In this document: in pieces, positions 11,060 to 26,000 of the stretch | Layout of the letters: every line of letters begins with the position of its first letter | Numbering within the stretch: position 1 is the first letter of the stretch | Assembly (NCBI GenBank): GCA_029931535.1 | Contig: JAQPZY010001695.1 | Location: 3,662,501-3,726,500 of the forward strand | From: Margaritifera margaritifera | Taxonomy: Eukaryota > Mollusca > Bivalvia > Unionida > Margaritiferidae | Reading direction: 5' to 3' | DNA: 64,000 bases | Made by a program: the position numbers and the translations under genes | The notes under the pieces: generated by a model | Seen by the model: only the letters and a program-made list of their open reading frames with translations | What the model was told of the DNA's origin: nothing | Database searches by the model: none

Positions 11060-14000
11060 TTTATTTTTTATTTTTTTTAATAACTGAAATTATTTAATCT
11101 TGTTGAGCTTTTACATGAAGAGGGAAAATATTAATTTACTAAGTTAACAGCGCATTTTTCTCAAGTTTATTGACAGATGTTCTAATACAAAAAAGGTGTA
11201 AAAGCAATAATGTTATTGTTTGTCAGACACATGAATTTCAAATTTTATAGGTATAATTTTTTAAGACAAAACATTTTGCAGTGTTTCTTTTTTTATTGTA
11301 TACAGCAGTTGTTTGTATTTTTAAGCAGGGGCCCTGGGTGGCTGAGTGGTCACTGACATCTCACCTCTGTCCAAGTGGGTTCAAATCTTGCCTCAGCCAA
11401 CATGAGTATGTGAGAAAACTTGCCAGTAGCTTCCTGTGGGTTGGTGGTTCTTCCCGGGTCTTTCTGGGTTCTTCCTCTACTAAATATACTGGCCACCATG
11501 TATAGCCTATCATGTGCTGAAAAATGGCATTAAACCCACTAAACACAAACACATTTTGAAAGCAGAGTGATTTTTTTTTATAAAGAGGTGTGAAAAAGTT
11601 GCAAACACTCTCAGCTTATTATTATGATAATGTCAAACAGAAAATTTACTATGAATATAAATATATGTACCACACTTAACTCAAATGATTCTCTTGGTAT
11701 GAGTGACCCTTTCTGACTTTCTTAAATTAAGAAAAATTGCTTAAGTTTCATGGCAAAAAAAATTCCTCTTCTAGAATTTTCATAAATATATTTAATGAAA
11801 TTGGATATGCCATTTTTGATTTGCATGCAAAAGCAGGTGAGACACATCATTTGTATCATTAGTAGGTTGAGGTTGTTTTGTCTGGTGTACAACAACTCAC
11901 TGAATGGTAAATTTTCTGATGTTCACCTATATCTTTTTTTCTTTTTTGGCTTTCTCCATGGGTCCAGGGCTTTACTTCAGATTTTAGCTGGGTCTCTGTT
12001 CATGTCATCTTTGTTTAGATAAAACTGTAGTTTACTGTATTTCTCAGATGGTAAGACCAGGGGGCTTGGCTAATTCAAATTGGGGTTGGGGTGGGCTTAT
12101 TATAGGTTAAGACCCTGACAAATAGGAGGTTATAGCAGCAAATCAAGTGAAAGAGATAGGCAAAGCTTACGGTATGTTAGGTAAGGATAAGTATGTAGAT
12201 TTTGATATCGGATTGAATAAATAAAAAGAACAATTATATGCTGAATAAACTTTGTGTTATTAATACCAATAGCAATCTTATATGCTGAATAAACTTTGTG
12301 TTATTAATTCCAAAAGCAATCTTATATGCTGAATAAACTTTGTGTTATTAATTCCAAAAGCAATCTTATATGCTGAATAAACATTGTGTTATTAATACCA
12401 AAAGTAATCTTATATGCTAAATAAACTTTGTGTTATTAATACCAAAAGCAATCTTATATGCTGAATAAACTTTGTGTTATTAATTCCAAAAGCAATCTTA
12501 TATGCTGAATAAACATTGTGTTATTAATACCAAAAGCAGTCTTATATGCTGAATAAACATTGTTATTAATACCAAAAGCAATCTTATATGCTGAATAAAC
12601 ATTGTGTTATTAATACCAAAAGCAATCTTATATGCTGAATAAACATTGTTATTAATACCAAAAGCAATCTTATATGCTGAATAAACATTGTGTTATTAAT
12701 ACCAAAAGCAATCTTATATGCTGAATAAACATTGTGTTATTAATTCCAAAAGTAATCTTTCGACCAGCAAGAGACACACATAAATATCACATAATGATAA
12801 GACCTATGCATGGAGTATCTCAAATTCGGGCCTGAGATAGCTCAATAATGACTTGTACATAATCATATCAAGTACTCTCACAGCATGTCCAACATTAGTT
12901 CCGGTGTCACAGATGAAACTACAAATCCAATAAATCATATTTACAATTTAACTGCATGAAAATCAAATGTCTTCATTCATTGAATTGAGATCCTCATTCC
13001 AGTAAAGAAAGTTACATTCTAGCTCACTATCACTTTCCTCATCATTGAAAAGAACACCCACATCGCAATCAATCTCTTGTTCATCAATGGCTTTGTCATC
13101 TGTATCAGCTGTGCAAACACTAAAACCTTCTCTCAAGTGGTGACTCAGTAGACCATCCTCAGATCCAGTCTGTACTATGGAGATTTCACATGACTTAAAG
13201 GCATTCACAATAATGTCCGTAGTCATATAGTCCTGAACTCTGCTAACCCAGGTGATGAGATCTTGTCTTTTCATTTGAATAGAGTTGCTCTGGTGTTCAG
13301 CACAATGACTTGAGTTCTTGCTCATCAATGGTTACCAAACCATGTAGATGGCTTGCCCATGGGCTAAGGAAGAATGCTATAGATTTTGGTTGAAGGTCAA
13401 GGCCACTGTGACTGAAAGAAGAAAAATGGTTTCTGCACAACAACATTAGTTGTACATAATATACTTAAACCAAATTCTGTGGATGACATGTACTTGGGGA
13501 AGGAAGAAGTCTGTTGATTTTTGGGTCAAAAGATCAGAGGTCAAGGTCACTGTGACTGAAAGAAGAAAAATGTGTTTTCTGCACAATAACATTAATTCTA
13601 TATCACAGACCTGGACCAAACATTGTGGATGACTTACACCTTAGGTAAGGAAGAGGCTTATTGGTTTGGAGTCAAAAGGTCATGGTCACTAGTTTCTGCA
13701 CAAAAATTAATGCAATCTACATAGAGAAGTATTAAACACGGGACAGGCATATAATGTGTTATTCATGGTACTCTTGTTAAATTTTGTGAGTTGTCATCGT
13801 AGAGTAGCAATCAATGTGTGTATAAAAAGACTCTAAAATTCAAGATACCCAAACCAATGGAGTAATAAATTGAATATTGTATAGTATCATAACTGGATGT
13901 GTGTTGACTATAAAAGTGATATTGGAGTTGTTACCTCTCAAATCGATGTGCTTTTTGTACTGGTTTCCAGGGCAACCATACATAGAGCCTAAAACAATAA

Positions 14001-17000
14001 TGTGTGATGTTGCTAAGAGCCATACAGTAACTTTAACTGGTAATATATTTCTTAGATTGATCAGGATGTAATTTAACTGGTAATATATTTCTTAGATTGA
14101 TCAGGATGTAATTTAACTGGTAATATATTTCTTAGATTGATCAGGATGTAATTTAACTGGTAATATATTTCTTAGATTGATCAGGATGTAATTTAACTGG
14201 TAATATATTTCTTAGATTGATCAGGATGTAATTTGCAATCAAGTTTTAACTGGTAATATATTTCTTAGATTGATCAGGATGTAATTTGCAATCAATCTTT
14301 GTGCATCTGAATAGTTTTTGTCTTACCTGTTATTGGTGAGACAAAGATACATGTGCTGATTTTCTGGTAGCAGTGTCTTCAATGATAACATTTATGTTAA
14401 GGTCCTGTAATAATGTTTTTAAAAGTCACACATCTTCTACTTACCATATATACTCGCGTATAATCCGATACCAACTGCAAACTGCATAGACCCAGATCAG
14501 CCATTGCATAATGCACCAGCAGAAAAAGGGCTATATTGTTTCTTACAACTAATCAGTAGAACACACAGCATAGACTCTGATCTGCTGGCGCATTATGCAA
14601 TGGCAGATCAGGGTCGATGTTGTTTGCATTTGGACCCGGATTACATGAGTATATACGGTAAGTTGCTGTGTTCAACTTAAACTTTGAAATAGTATTATTA
14701 TATGTCAAAGGTTTGTACCCTGATATGTTGGGAGTTCCTGCTTCACCTGCATAACCAGAAAGCTGATGACATCATTGTCAACAATTTTAAGGCCCTGCAT
14801 AAAAGTTTTTAAAGTCACCTGTCTAATATATCAGCCACTGTATTACTGTATATATTCACTTTGTCAAGTCCAAAATTCAAACTGTATAATGTGCTGGCAG
14901 ATCTGGGTCTATGCAGTTTGTTACGAGTAATCAGTAGAACAAACAACATAGACCCTGATCTGCCAGTGCATTATGTGATGACAGATCAGGTCTCTGTTGC
15001 TTGCAGTTGGACCTGACTTGTACACAAGTATATACACTAAACTGAAACCATGTGATAATATTGGGGTAATGAAGGTTTATACCCAGATATTCTAGGAATT
15101 TCTGTCTTGCTTGCATATGCATAAATATGTCATAATAATGTTATTTACAGGTGAAAATCCATTCAATTCCTATGTCATAATAATGTTATTTACAAGTGAA
15201 AACCCATTCAATTCCTATGTCATATTAATGTTATTTACAGGCGAAAACCCATTGAATTCCTATGTCATAATATAGTGTTTTACAGGTGAAAACCCATTCA
15301 ATTCCTATGTCATATTAATGTTATTTACTGGTGAAAACCCATTCAATTCCTATGTGATAATGTTATTTACAGGTGAAAACCCATTTGATTCCTATGTCAT
15401 AATAATGTTATTTAGGGTGAAAACCCAGTGAATTACTATGTCATAATAATGTTATTTACAGGTGAAAATCCATTCAGTTCCTATGTCATAATAATGTTAT
15501 TTACAGGTGAAAACCCATTGAATTCCTATGTCATGATAATGTTTTTAATATGTGAAGACACATTGAATTCCTATTGTCATTAATTTGTACAAAATTTATG
15601 CCTTCTACTGTATGTCAGTCCGATACATTTTTTTGTTGTGCCACAGCAGGCGAGACAAAACTTTGACTTCAGAATGAATCAGCAAGGCCAATAGAAGTTC
15701 AAGATATTTGTCCATCAATTACTTACAAGTTTTCATCGATAAAATCTGATTGCTACCTCATCATCGAATCATGAAAAGAACAATGAAATTGGAAGTCACT
15801 GTGGGTATCTCCTTTTCAGGTTTTTAAAACAAAATACATTTTGGATTTCACTATGATTTCTTCAGCAGATATACAAGGAGGTTATAGAAGATATAATTTT
15901 GCATACTAATTAAATCATCAATGGTTTAACATAAACTAATATGTTGAGATATGTAACTTTAATTGCTTCTTATTCATTCTCATGCTTACCAAAGAAATGA
16001 CTGAAAATTTTATATCGGGTCAGTGATTTGCTTGTCATGCTGGCCGACTAAAATGGCATTGGTTCTAACTCTGAGCCACTGTGGCTTCTGGTGAGGTATG
16101 AAAGCAATATTACATTGATATGCATTATGTGGGTCAGGCAAGATTTGCAGATAAATTTGACCCAAATCTTCTCTCAGATTTGAATAGTATGGTAAAATTT
16201 GACAATTGATGGTGTAAAATAGCAGCTTATTTCTTGAGATCAAATGTTGCATAGTATGCATCATTATAGTTTTTATACCATTAATTGAGTAGATCATTAA
16301 CTTGTCTGTTGCATAGTATGCATCATTATAGTTTGTATACCATTGAATAGATCATTAACTTACTTGTCTGTTGCATAGTATGCATCATTAAAGTTTTTAT
16401 ACCACTGAGTAGATTAACTTGTCAGTTGCATAGTATGCATCACTATAGTTTTATACCATTGAGTAGATCATTAACTTGTCTGTTGCATAGTATGCATCAT
16501 TATAAGTTTTATACCATTAATTGAGATCATTAACTTGTCAGTTGCATAGTATGCATCATAGTTTTTATACCATTGAATAGATCATTAACTTGTCTGTTGC
16601 ATAGTATGCATCATTAAAGTTGTTATACCATTGAGTTGATCATTAACTTGTCAGTTGCATAGTATGCATCATTATAGTTTTGTTATACCATTGAGTAGAT
16701 CATTAACTTGTCAGTTGCATAGTATGCATCATTATAGTTTTTATACCATTGAGTTGATAATTGGCTTGTCTGTTGCATAGTATGCATCATTATAGTTTTT
16801 ATATTGTTAATTGAGTAGATCATTAACTTGTCTGTTGCATAGTATGCACCATTAGAGTGTTTATATCGTTAATTGAATAGATCATTAACTTGTCTGTTGC
16901 ATAGTATGCATCATTATAGTTTGTATACCATTGAGTGGATCATTAACTAGTCTGGTGCATAGTATGCACCATTATAGTTTTTATACCATTAATTGAGTAG

Positions 17001-20000
17001 ATCATTAACTTGCTTGTCCGATGAATAGGATGCACCAATATAGTTTTTATACCATTGGTTGAGTAGATTGTTAACTTATTTGTCTGTTGCATAGTATGTA
17101 CCATTATAGTTTTTACACCATTAATTAAATAGATAATTAACTTTCTTGTCTGTTGCATATTTCCCATTAAAGCATCTGTTGCCAATCAACAGATTATTTT
17201 ACCAACATGCTGTTTCATTCTGTTTACTGGACGAGTCATAGGAGAGTATGTTTTTGTCTCACATTCATAAGCATGGTGAGATTGGTAGTTGCTTTTCCAG
17301 TGGCAGCAGTGATAGCAGTGGTGTCTGCATCAACAGTGTTAGAGGTTTACATTAAAGTTTTCTTGAAAGTTACATAACTTCTACAGCATTTGCTGCAATC
17401 AAGTGAAAACTCTTTGATAATATCACTATTGGTCTAAAGTTTATGATGTGATATGCTACAAGTTTCTGTCTCACCTGTCTGTGATATGCCAGGAGTTCCT
17501 GTCTTGCCTGTTTCACCTACTTAAGCATCAATGTAAACAATGTTCAAGTTTTGTGTACAAGTTTTTGAAAGTCAGATATCTTCTACATCAGTGGGTGCAT
17601 TCAACTGCAATGTTAGGATAATATTACTGTTGGTCAAAAGTTTGTGCACTGATATTCTAGGAGTTACTGTCTTGCTTGTCTCACCTGCTTAAGGAGAAAA
17701 CTTTGTTCATATTTGTGTGAAGTGTTTTAAAGTCAAAAATCTTTGACATCAGTTGCTGTATTCAACTGTAAACATTGGATAATATTAGTATAGGTGTAAA
17801 GTTTATATGCTGGTATGCCAGGAGTCCCTATCTTACCATTATTGCCTACTTAAACATCATGGTCAGCATGTAGGTGATTTGTTGTTTTGGGGGGTTTCAC
17901 GCCATTCTCGGCTTTAAGCCATATATGGTGGCCACTATTATTGGTGGAGGAAAAGCCTGGGAAGACCTCCAAGGAGAACCACCGACCTACAGGAAGCTAC
18001 TGGCAAGCTTTCTCACATACCCACGTTGTTTGAGCTATAACTCGAACCTACTCAGGCAGAGATGAAATGTCAGTGATCTGTAAAGGCGAGCACCTTAGAG
18101 TTTTACAGAACACTTGTTTAATTCAGCAGGCAACAGCTCTGCTGTCTTTTACATGCTGTGCCAACAAATACCATATATACTCATCAGGTCAAACTGCAAA
18201 CAACATAGACCCTGATCTGCCATCACATAATGCACTGGCAGATCAGGGTCTATGTTGTTTGTTCTACTGATTAGTATTAAACAAACTGCATAGACCCAGA
18301 TCTGCCAGCACATTATGTGATGGTAGATCTGGGTCTATGGAGTTTGCAGTTGGATTTGACTTATAAGGGAGTATATATGATAATACATGTACTCTCAATA
18401 CTTTGTACAGTTTTGAGCATTGCATGGTTTTTCAACACACCATGTATTATTATCAACACTGACAAGTAACTTGTAATTTTCTCAGACCTCCCCTCACATT
18501 AATTCATTTCAGTTCTCTATTGCCAGAAGTACATGCAACCCATAGTGTAAGGATTTATTGTCTCATCTCATCAACATGGTTGTTAGTTTTATGGTGGCAA
18601 CAATATTTTCTTCATCATCAATTGTTAAAGATTCTTTGTTAAAGTTCTTGCATAAATTTTGTGCATGTCTGATACAGTGAAGATCATAGCATAATACCAT
18701 ATAGTCTATGGCATATTTGGCCAATTTTTCAGAAATTAATATGTGTCAGTAAAACAATGTTTTCTCAGACCCGCTGTTGCATATGCAAAAATCAAAGTAT
18801 TGAGAGTATTGATGGCTTGGAGGGTTAGGGGAAATATATTTTACATTAAACAGGATCAAAGGGATGAACATATTGTCAAATATTGAGAACTATGTTCATT
18901 TTTATGATCATATGCAAACACCAGTATCCATCTAAAAACATGTAATCTGAATTTTAAATGTTTAAGTCTTTTCTTTATCTCTAAACAGAATTGATACAAA
19001 TTTATAAAGCATTCTAAAAATAGTAAAGCAATTTACTTTTTAAAAGCATTTTTAGACTAGATCAGTTTTAAATAGAAGCCGTCCAACTGTATCAAGGGAG
19101 GTACCCACTCTAAGCATAATCATTTCCTCTGAGGATTAAAATTTGAGTTATGTACCTTTGCACAATTAGGCTCACATTTTTTTAAGACCACAGGGCCAAT
19201 ACAGCTAACTTTAGAAAAGTGCATATTATTAGAAATACAAACTATTGTTAGTAACCGACAGTAGACAGTATGCCATAAGCTTGAGAGGGATGAAATTGGT
19301 CATTAGTTAATAATACCATACATATAGCTCTCAGATCTGTTGTTTTATAGTTTGTCTATACAACTACATCCATACTGAATGTAGCTGCTAATTAGCTGAC
19401 ACTTTGCCATGTATGCTGTTGCTAAGTATGCCAAGATACAGAGATTCATCCAGCTCATTTGCAGATAAATAACAAAGCAATGCAGTTATATTTCTCACTC
19501 TGGGTCTGTTGTATTTGAAATATGTTGCCTGCTTCACCCTACATACATGTATGAATAATTGTTATACAGATACAGCAAAACAAACATCATTATTTGTTCA
19601 CTAGGCAGTAAGGCCATGTGAGCTTATGGTGTAGCCTTGTGTCCATCGTCTGTTGTATGGCATATGTCTGTCAATAGTTGCTATTTTAAACTTCTCAAAA
19701 ACCACCAGATCGGTTTTGAACAAATCTGGCAGAGGGTATCATGGCATGAGGGGCTTTCAAATTTGTTCAAAAGATGCTGATCCATCATCAGATATGGTCA
19801 TCATTACTAAAAATAGCACAAACTTTTAACATATCTTCTCAAAAACTGCTGAAGAGAATTTGATCAAAGCATATTGGCAGGAAGACCTTTCAGATTTATA
19901 AAATGATGCTGATCTACCTTGAAATATGCCCATCATTACTAAAAATAGAAAAGTTTCCATTATTAAAAATAGAAGAATCATTGAATGATCTGTCATGGAA

Positions 20001-23000
20001 AGACTTGTATGCCCAATTCATATTTTGCCAAGTGAGGGCTATGAATCAAATTGATGATTTAGAGTATTTGCTCATGTAAAATTAATGTGTGCTGTGTGAT
20101 CAGAAATGATGCATGTACTGTGGTCCTCCTCTTGAGTAGCACCTCACAAGAGGGAACACCCTGATTAAAGGCCACCTTGCCAATCACAAGAGAGGGCACA
20201 CCCTGATTAAAGGCCACCTTGTTCCTCATAAAAGAGGGCACACCCTGATTAAATGCCACCTTACCCCTCAAAAGAGGGCACACTCTGATTTAAGGCCACT
20301 TTGCGCCTCACAAGAGGGCACACCCTGATTAGAGGCCACTTTGCCCCTCACAAGAGAGGGCACACCCTGATTAGAAGCCAGTTTGCCCATCACAAGAGAG
20401 GGCATGACTGATTAGAGGCCACCTGGCTCCTTACCCTGATTAAAGGCCACCTTGTCCAACATCAAAGTAGTATCTTTTTGTAGTTTTGTCTCCCTTAAGG
20501 TAGGCCACCCATTTTATAAGGCCACCGTTTCACTGTGTTAATTTAGAAGGGGTGGTTTTTTAAGACCACTGTAGTTCATCAGCATTATGCCAGGCCTCTC
20601 ATGTAACATTACATCCATGTAACATAACACAAGTACCTCTTTGGAATGCTTGACTGTAAGGAAGATATATTGAATAATGAAAACTCAGATATTAAATGCA
20701 TTAAAAAAACGGTAACAATAGCAGAATTGTAGAGGAAAATGAACAAGTTAATGAAAAAAGTACATAAAGCTTTTAGAAATCATTGGATATTGATGTATTA
20801 CCTGTGTAGAAATCATTGGATATTGATGTATTACCTGTGTAGAAATCATTGGATATTGATGTATTACCTGTGTAGAAATCATTGGATATTCACATATTAC
20901 CTGTGTAGAAGTCATTGGATATTGATGTATTACCTGTGTAGAAATCATTGGATATTGATGTATTACCTTTGTTGAAATCATTGGATATTGACATATTACC
21001 TGTGTAGAAATCATTGGATATTGACGTATTACCTGTGTAGAAGTCATTGGATATTGATGTATTACCTGTGGTGAAATTGCCAAACAGACTTCTGGGTTTA
21101 CATTTTCTTTGCCATCATAATCACTGTTTCATTAATGTAAACTTAGTAATTTTAATTAAAATGATAATAATAATAATTAATAATTTCTTTTTTTTAAGAG
21201 GTTGATTCAAATAGTTATAAAGAACTAATCTACCTAGATTCCCTCTATTATGTTTAATATTATATTGTCACTTGATATATCTAATTTCAGAAATATGTGA
21301 TCTTTAACCAGTATAAATGTGATTGATTTCTAAATTTTAATTAAGTTACTTTTTATTCACAGTTAGTAACAGGTAAAGAGGTGTTTTCTTTACTTTTATA
21401 TCTAATTGCCCCTATCTTTTCACAGATATTTTACTTAGTTCATTGTAAAAAAAAATTATACAGCAACCTAAAGTAAATATATTCCATGCTGAATCATTTT
21501 GACTTTCCATTATATAAAAATATAATATGCATTCCCAAGACAATTTGTATACACCAATATTTCATCATCATTCAGGTATTTTTTAGGTGACCTTGGGTGG
21601 CAAATATATGCCCTAATCTTGGTGTAAGTGGGCCCCAGTACTAGTGTAAAATATTTTAAAATCATGCAGAATTCTCAGTTTCAGCAATGTACTTCAGAAA
21701 ATGTATTCCCAATTACCCAGAAAAATTTAATGTCCATTATTGTCATTTGTGAAATATTTTTATCTTTTTGGTTCCATTAATAATGATCTAAATAGATTAA
21801 CTTTAAAGACAACTCCTTCAGTGCAGTGGCAATGAATGGCAGGATGGTACATGTAATAGTTGTGCAGTAACAATGAATGACAGGATGATAATAGTATGTT
21901 GATGCGCATTGTTAAAGTTCCAGTATCACTGTCTTTGAAATCAAAGCAGTGGATTTGTGAGGCACAACAGACTGGAATTATTATAGATTAAAAATTCTGA
22001 ACATCATCCTTGCATAATTTGTCTATCACAAAGGTCCCTCACTGTTAGGTACCTTCATATAACATGGTCCCTCTTATATCACAGGTATGGCCATGGATTC
22101 CATTAACCACTATAATTTATTTCTGAAATTGCTACTTATTTTATTTCACCATTTGTTGTTCTTAGCTTATTATAACCTGTTATATAAATATACCCTATAA
22201 TTAATTATTATGTGTTTTTTTATATAAATTGTTCCTGTGAAAATACACCTGTTATTACATAGTTATAGTATAATGCCACTTTACCTATAACAAGATACAA
22301 TATTTGGGCTCCATTGAATTGCTTTATGCTGAGATATCACTGTATTTTATGCTAGGCCATGAATTACTGGATTTTCCAAAAGAAATAATTTTGATAATTC
22401 ACAAGTGAAATATCAGAAATATTTTTTCACTGCCCCATCAATAGACATCAATAACATTATGACCAAGAAATTTGAGCTAATTTTAGACACTTGCTTCGTC
22501 TAGTGGTAAGTATGGCCACCTTGCATGCAGATAAATCAAGTTCAAATCCCACAATGTGCATATAGTTTATTCTTCAGTTTTTTTTAGTGTGCTTTTTTAC
22601 CTTTAATTAGGAAGGAGACTTATATTACTACAGATATTTTGTGTGTGAATATACACAAACTCACCACTGAGTTTTTAACCCACTTGATGAAATATATGTT
22701 ATTCACTTGTTTCAAGCAAATATCCTCTATTTATTGTATACTTATGTGTGAAATATAGAAAATTATTAGTGAAATAATTTTCATATTTTTTCATTTCTAT
22801 ATTTCACATATGAAAAATATATCCTGATATTTTCACATGTGGAAATACAATATTTCCCATCATGCCATGGGACACTTGATTGTGTTTTTCTACAGACGTT
22901 ATACCTGCAGCTAGAAAAATGACCACTTTTTAAACATAAACAAATAAATGGAACTGCATTAACTTTCAGATATGGAAATTATTTTATGTTGAAGAAATTT

Positions 23001-26000
23001 GACTCTACGCCATTCGTATCTCTATGAAGTTATTTCCGCTTACTACCTCGACAACAGTGATAAACCAGCTGTGATGCATAGCTGAATTGGACTTGTTTTA
23101 TGGTCAGATAGGGTCAAATAATTTACCAAATGTCAATAATGTAATTTACTGCAACAGATTATCAACCCATTCCTACCAATCTCTTAAGTCACTGATATTT
23201 ATATGATTAGCCAATGAAAGTGAGTTGAATTTATGAAAAGGGGAATGGGAGCAGTGTATTGAATGAGGAGGGGAATGGGAGCAGTGTATTGAATGAGGAG
23301 GGGAATGGGAGCAGTGTATTGAAGAGTGTATTAAAGAGTGTATTAAAGGGAGCAGTGTATTGAAGACTGAGTTTAATCTCAGGAGCAAGTTTGGTATATA
23401 ATAAAAAGAAAAGTTTCTTTTCCTACATAAATACTGGATATGTTTCGTCTTGTGGTACAAACAACGATATATTTTAACTTGTTGCTTTGCCACTCATTCA
23501 AATATCACGTTTTTTTTTTGTTGGTACCACAAGATGAAATGTATCCTGTATTAACATAGGAAAAGAAAATATCCTCTATGTATTTGGTCATGTGTACAAA
23601 CTCTCCCCTCTCCCACCCCAAGTACAGTATCAATTAGGATCCATCCCCTTGGACCTGTGTTTACCTACGTGTACTGCCACAAAATGGAGTGATCATCATC
23701 GAGCTATGAAAGTAATTAGCTTCATGGCTGTACAGTACTCATTATAACACTATTCATGGAAGCCATAAAAGTGGACTGTCTTACAGGTGAGGTCTCCTTA
23801 TATTGAGGTATTTATACATACTATTACAGTACTCATTATAACTGTACATGGGAGACATAAAAGTAGACTGCCATATACATGTAGGTGAGGTGGCATTATA
23901 TTGAGGTATTTTGTTTTATACATAATATTACTATTTAACAAGGAAATGTGATCAATGACCATACCTTCCTAAAAAATTACCACTTTATACTGAGGTATCA
24001 TCCAACCACCCGATGTCGTGCGGCTCCTTCAATCGTGTGCCATGTTTCTCGCGACCGAACGCGCTTGTTTTGAGATAATGATGTCATCAACTCACTAGCG
24101 TTCTTCAAGAGTGACAGCATTGAATTAAATAGTAAAATCAGACAAAATGAGATTTAAACTGGTAATTTCATGTAATTTTAAAAAATGATAATGAAAATCT
24201 ATATTTTCACTAATGCCGTTTTTGTGTTAGACATTTGGCCTTGAATTTTCTAATATATGCTAAAGACAGTGCTGCCAATCACATGATGGCTTTGTTTACA
24301 TATCTTGAACAGGAAAACCAAATTTGGGAATTTATACAACGTGATAGCCAATCTAAATATTTGGTTTTAATCATGTGGGGTTCTTATACAACGTAAGAAA
24401 AATTTACACTCGAAATGTATATTCACCACGGACTTTTTCGTTTCAGTATTATTTCATAATGAACATATATTCTACATCAAAAGACATTGAATCTGTTATA
24501 ATAAAATGTGTATCCATTCACCAGTGTCTATTTTTAAATTTCTCTCTCCTGCTGTCTGTCTGTCAGTCTATTGAGTCATGTATTTATATGGTAAATAACA
24601 GGCAAGCAGTAATGTAAGTGCACAATACTACATATAGAATTAACAGAATTTATTTTTTCATATATAAATTTTATTTTTTTTATTTCAAAAACATGGAGAC
24701 GCTATGAACTAATAATATCCATACCTTGACCTAACTGGCACATTCCGGTCATATGTCACGTGACTTTTTAGTTAGCATCATGAACCATGGATGCCACTTC
24801 CGGAAAAAAGCGAAATTGCCCACTGTTATGTATGATGTTTATATAATATTATAAATATTTTAGGAAATTATAAATGTTTCTTGACTTTAATATTTGCTTA
24901 AACCTTAATGTTGTTTATCAGGAAGACATGTTTAACTTTTGTCCTTGAATTAGGTTGTTTACTTAATATTTGAGTTCAAGCATAGTTTTGATAAACAAGC
25001 TATTGATTCAATTTGAGGTCAAGGTTGATTTTGTTTACAGATAAAACCAGAATTTCATTTGAGTTATGTGTCAAAAATCACATAGGCCATTTATTATTCT
25101 AGAATATTCTGTCATGTGACCTATCTTTATATATACCATGTTTAGTGAACAGTTTTTCAGTTTTGACCTTACCATCAGTCTTTTAAAGAGCCATTACAGT
25201 TGTGGAAAATCATTCCAAATTCTGAGAGAGTGATTATTTAGAATATTCATTGGATTAGAAAAGCGCTCATAGACTTTTGGATTTTGAATTGATGATTTTG
25301 GGATTTATGTGAACTTTATTCAAAGATATTTTGGAGTACTGCATTTTGGCATATCAGCACATTAAAGACTACTGGCACATCAGGACATTAAAGACCATTG
25401 GCACATCAACATATTCAAGGATACATCCATTCATTCGGAACATTCTATATTTAGGACTTGTAATTAGGACACTTAGACACTTTGGATTATTTGGATTTTA
25501 ATTCACATTACTGTAAGTGTCTTTTTGATTTTCATTTTAATTATCTAGAAATAAATTGCTTGTTGATTTTTACTTGATTTGTTGGTTTCACTTTCTTTCT
25601 GTTACATTTTGTTACATTTTTCTTGGACCATAGAGTAGTAACACCATGCTCGGAAAAATTGTAATTCTGAACTAATGTACATGAATGCCAAAATTTATTT
25701 AACGATGATTAAATGAAGTAGATATAGTTGAACACTTTCTATGTTTTTTAAAATATATTCTCACAATATTATAACAAACGTGTTAAAATTCACGTTAAGT
25801 GCACGAAAAGTGGTTGCTCTAGGCTACTTTATAGTGAGGGAATACTGTACTATGGCTACCATATTTAACTTAGAGGTGGTGCTCAACAACATGTTTGATG
25901 AAATATATCCTGAGTTCCATCACTAAGTTTATTTATCAAACTTGCAGAACAATAGATTTTAATGGATTTTGCTATTAAAAATAAATGTATGAAAATACAT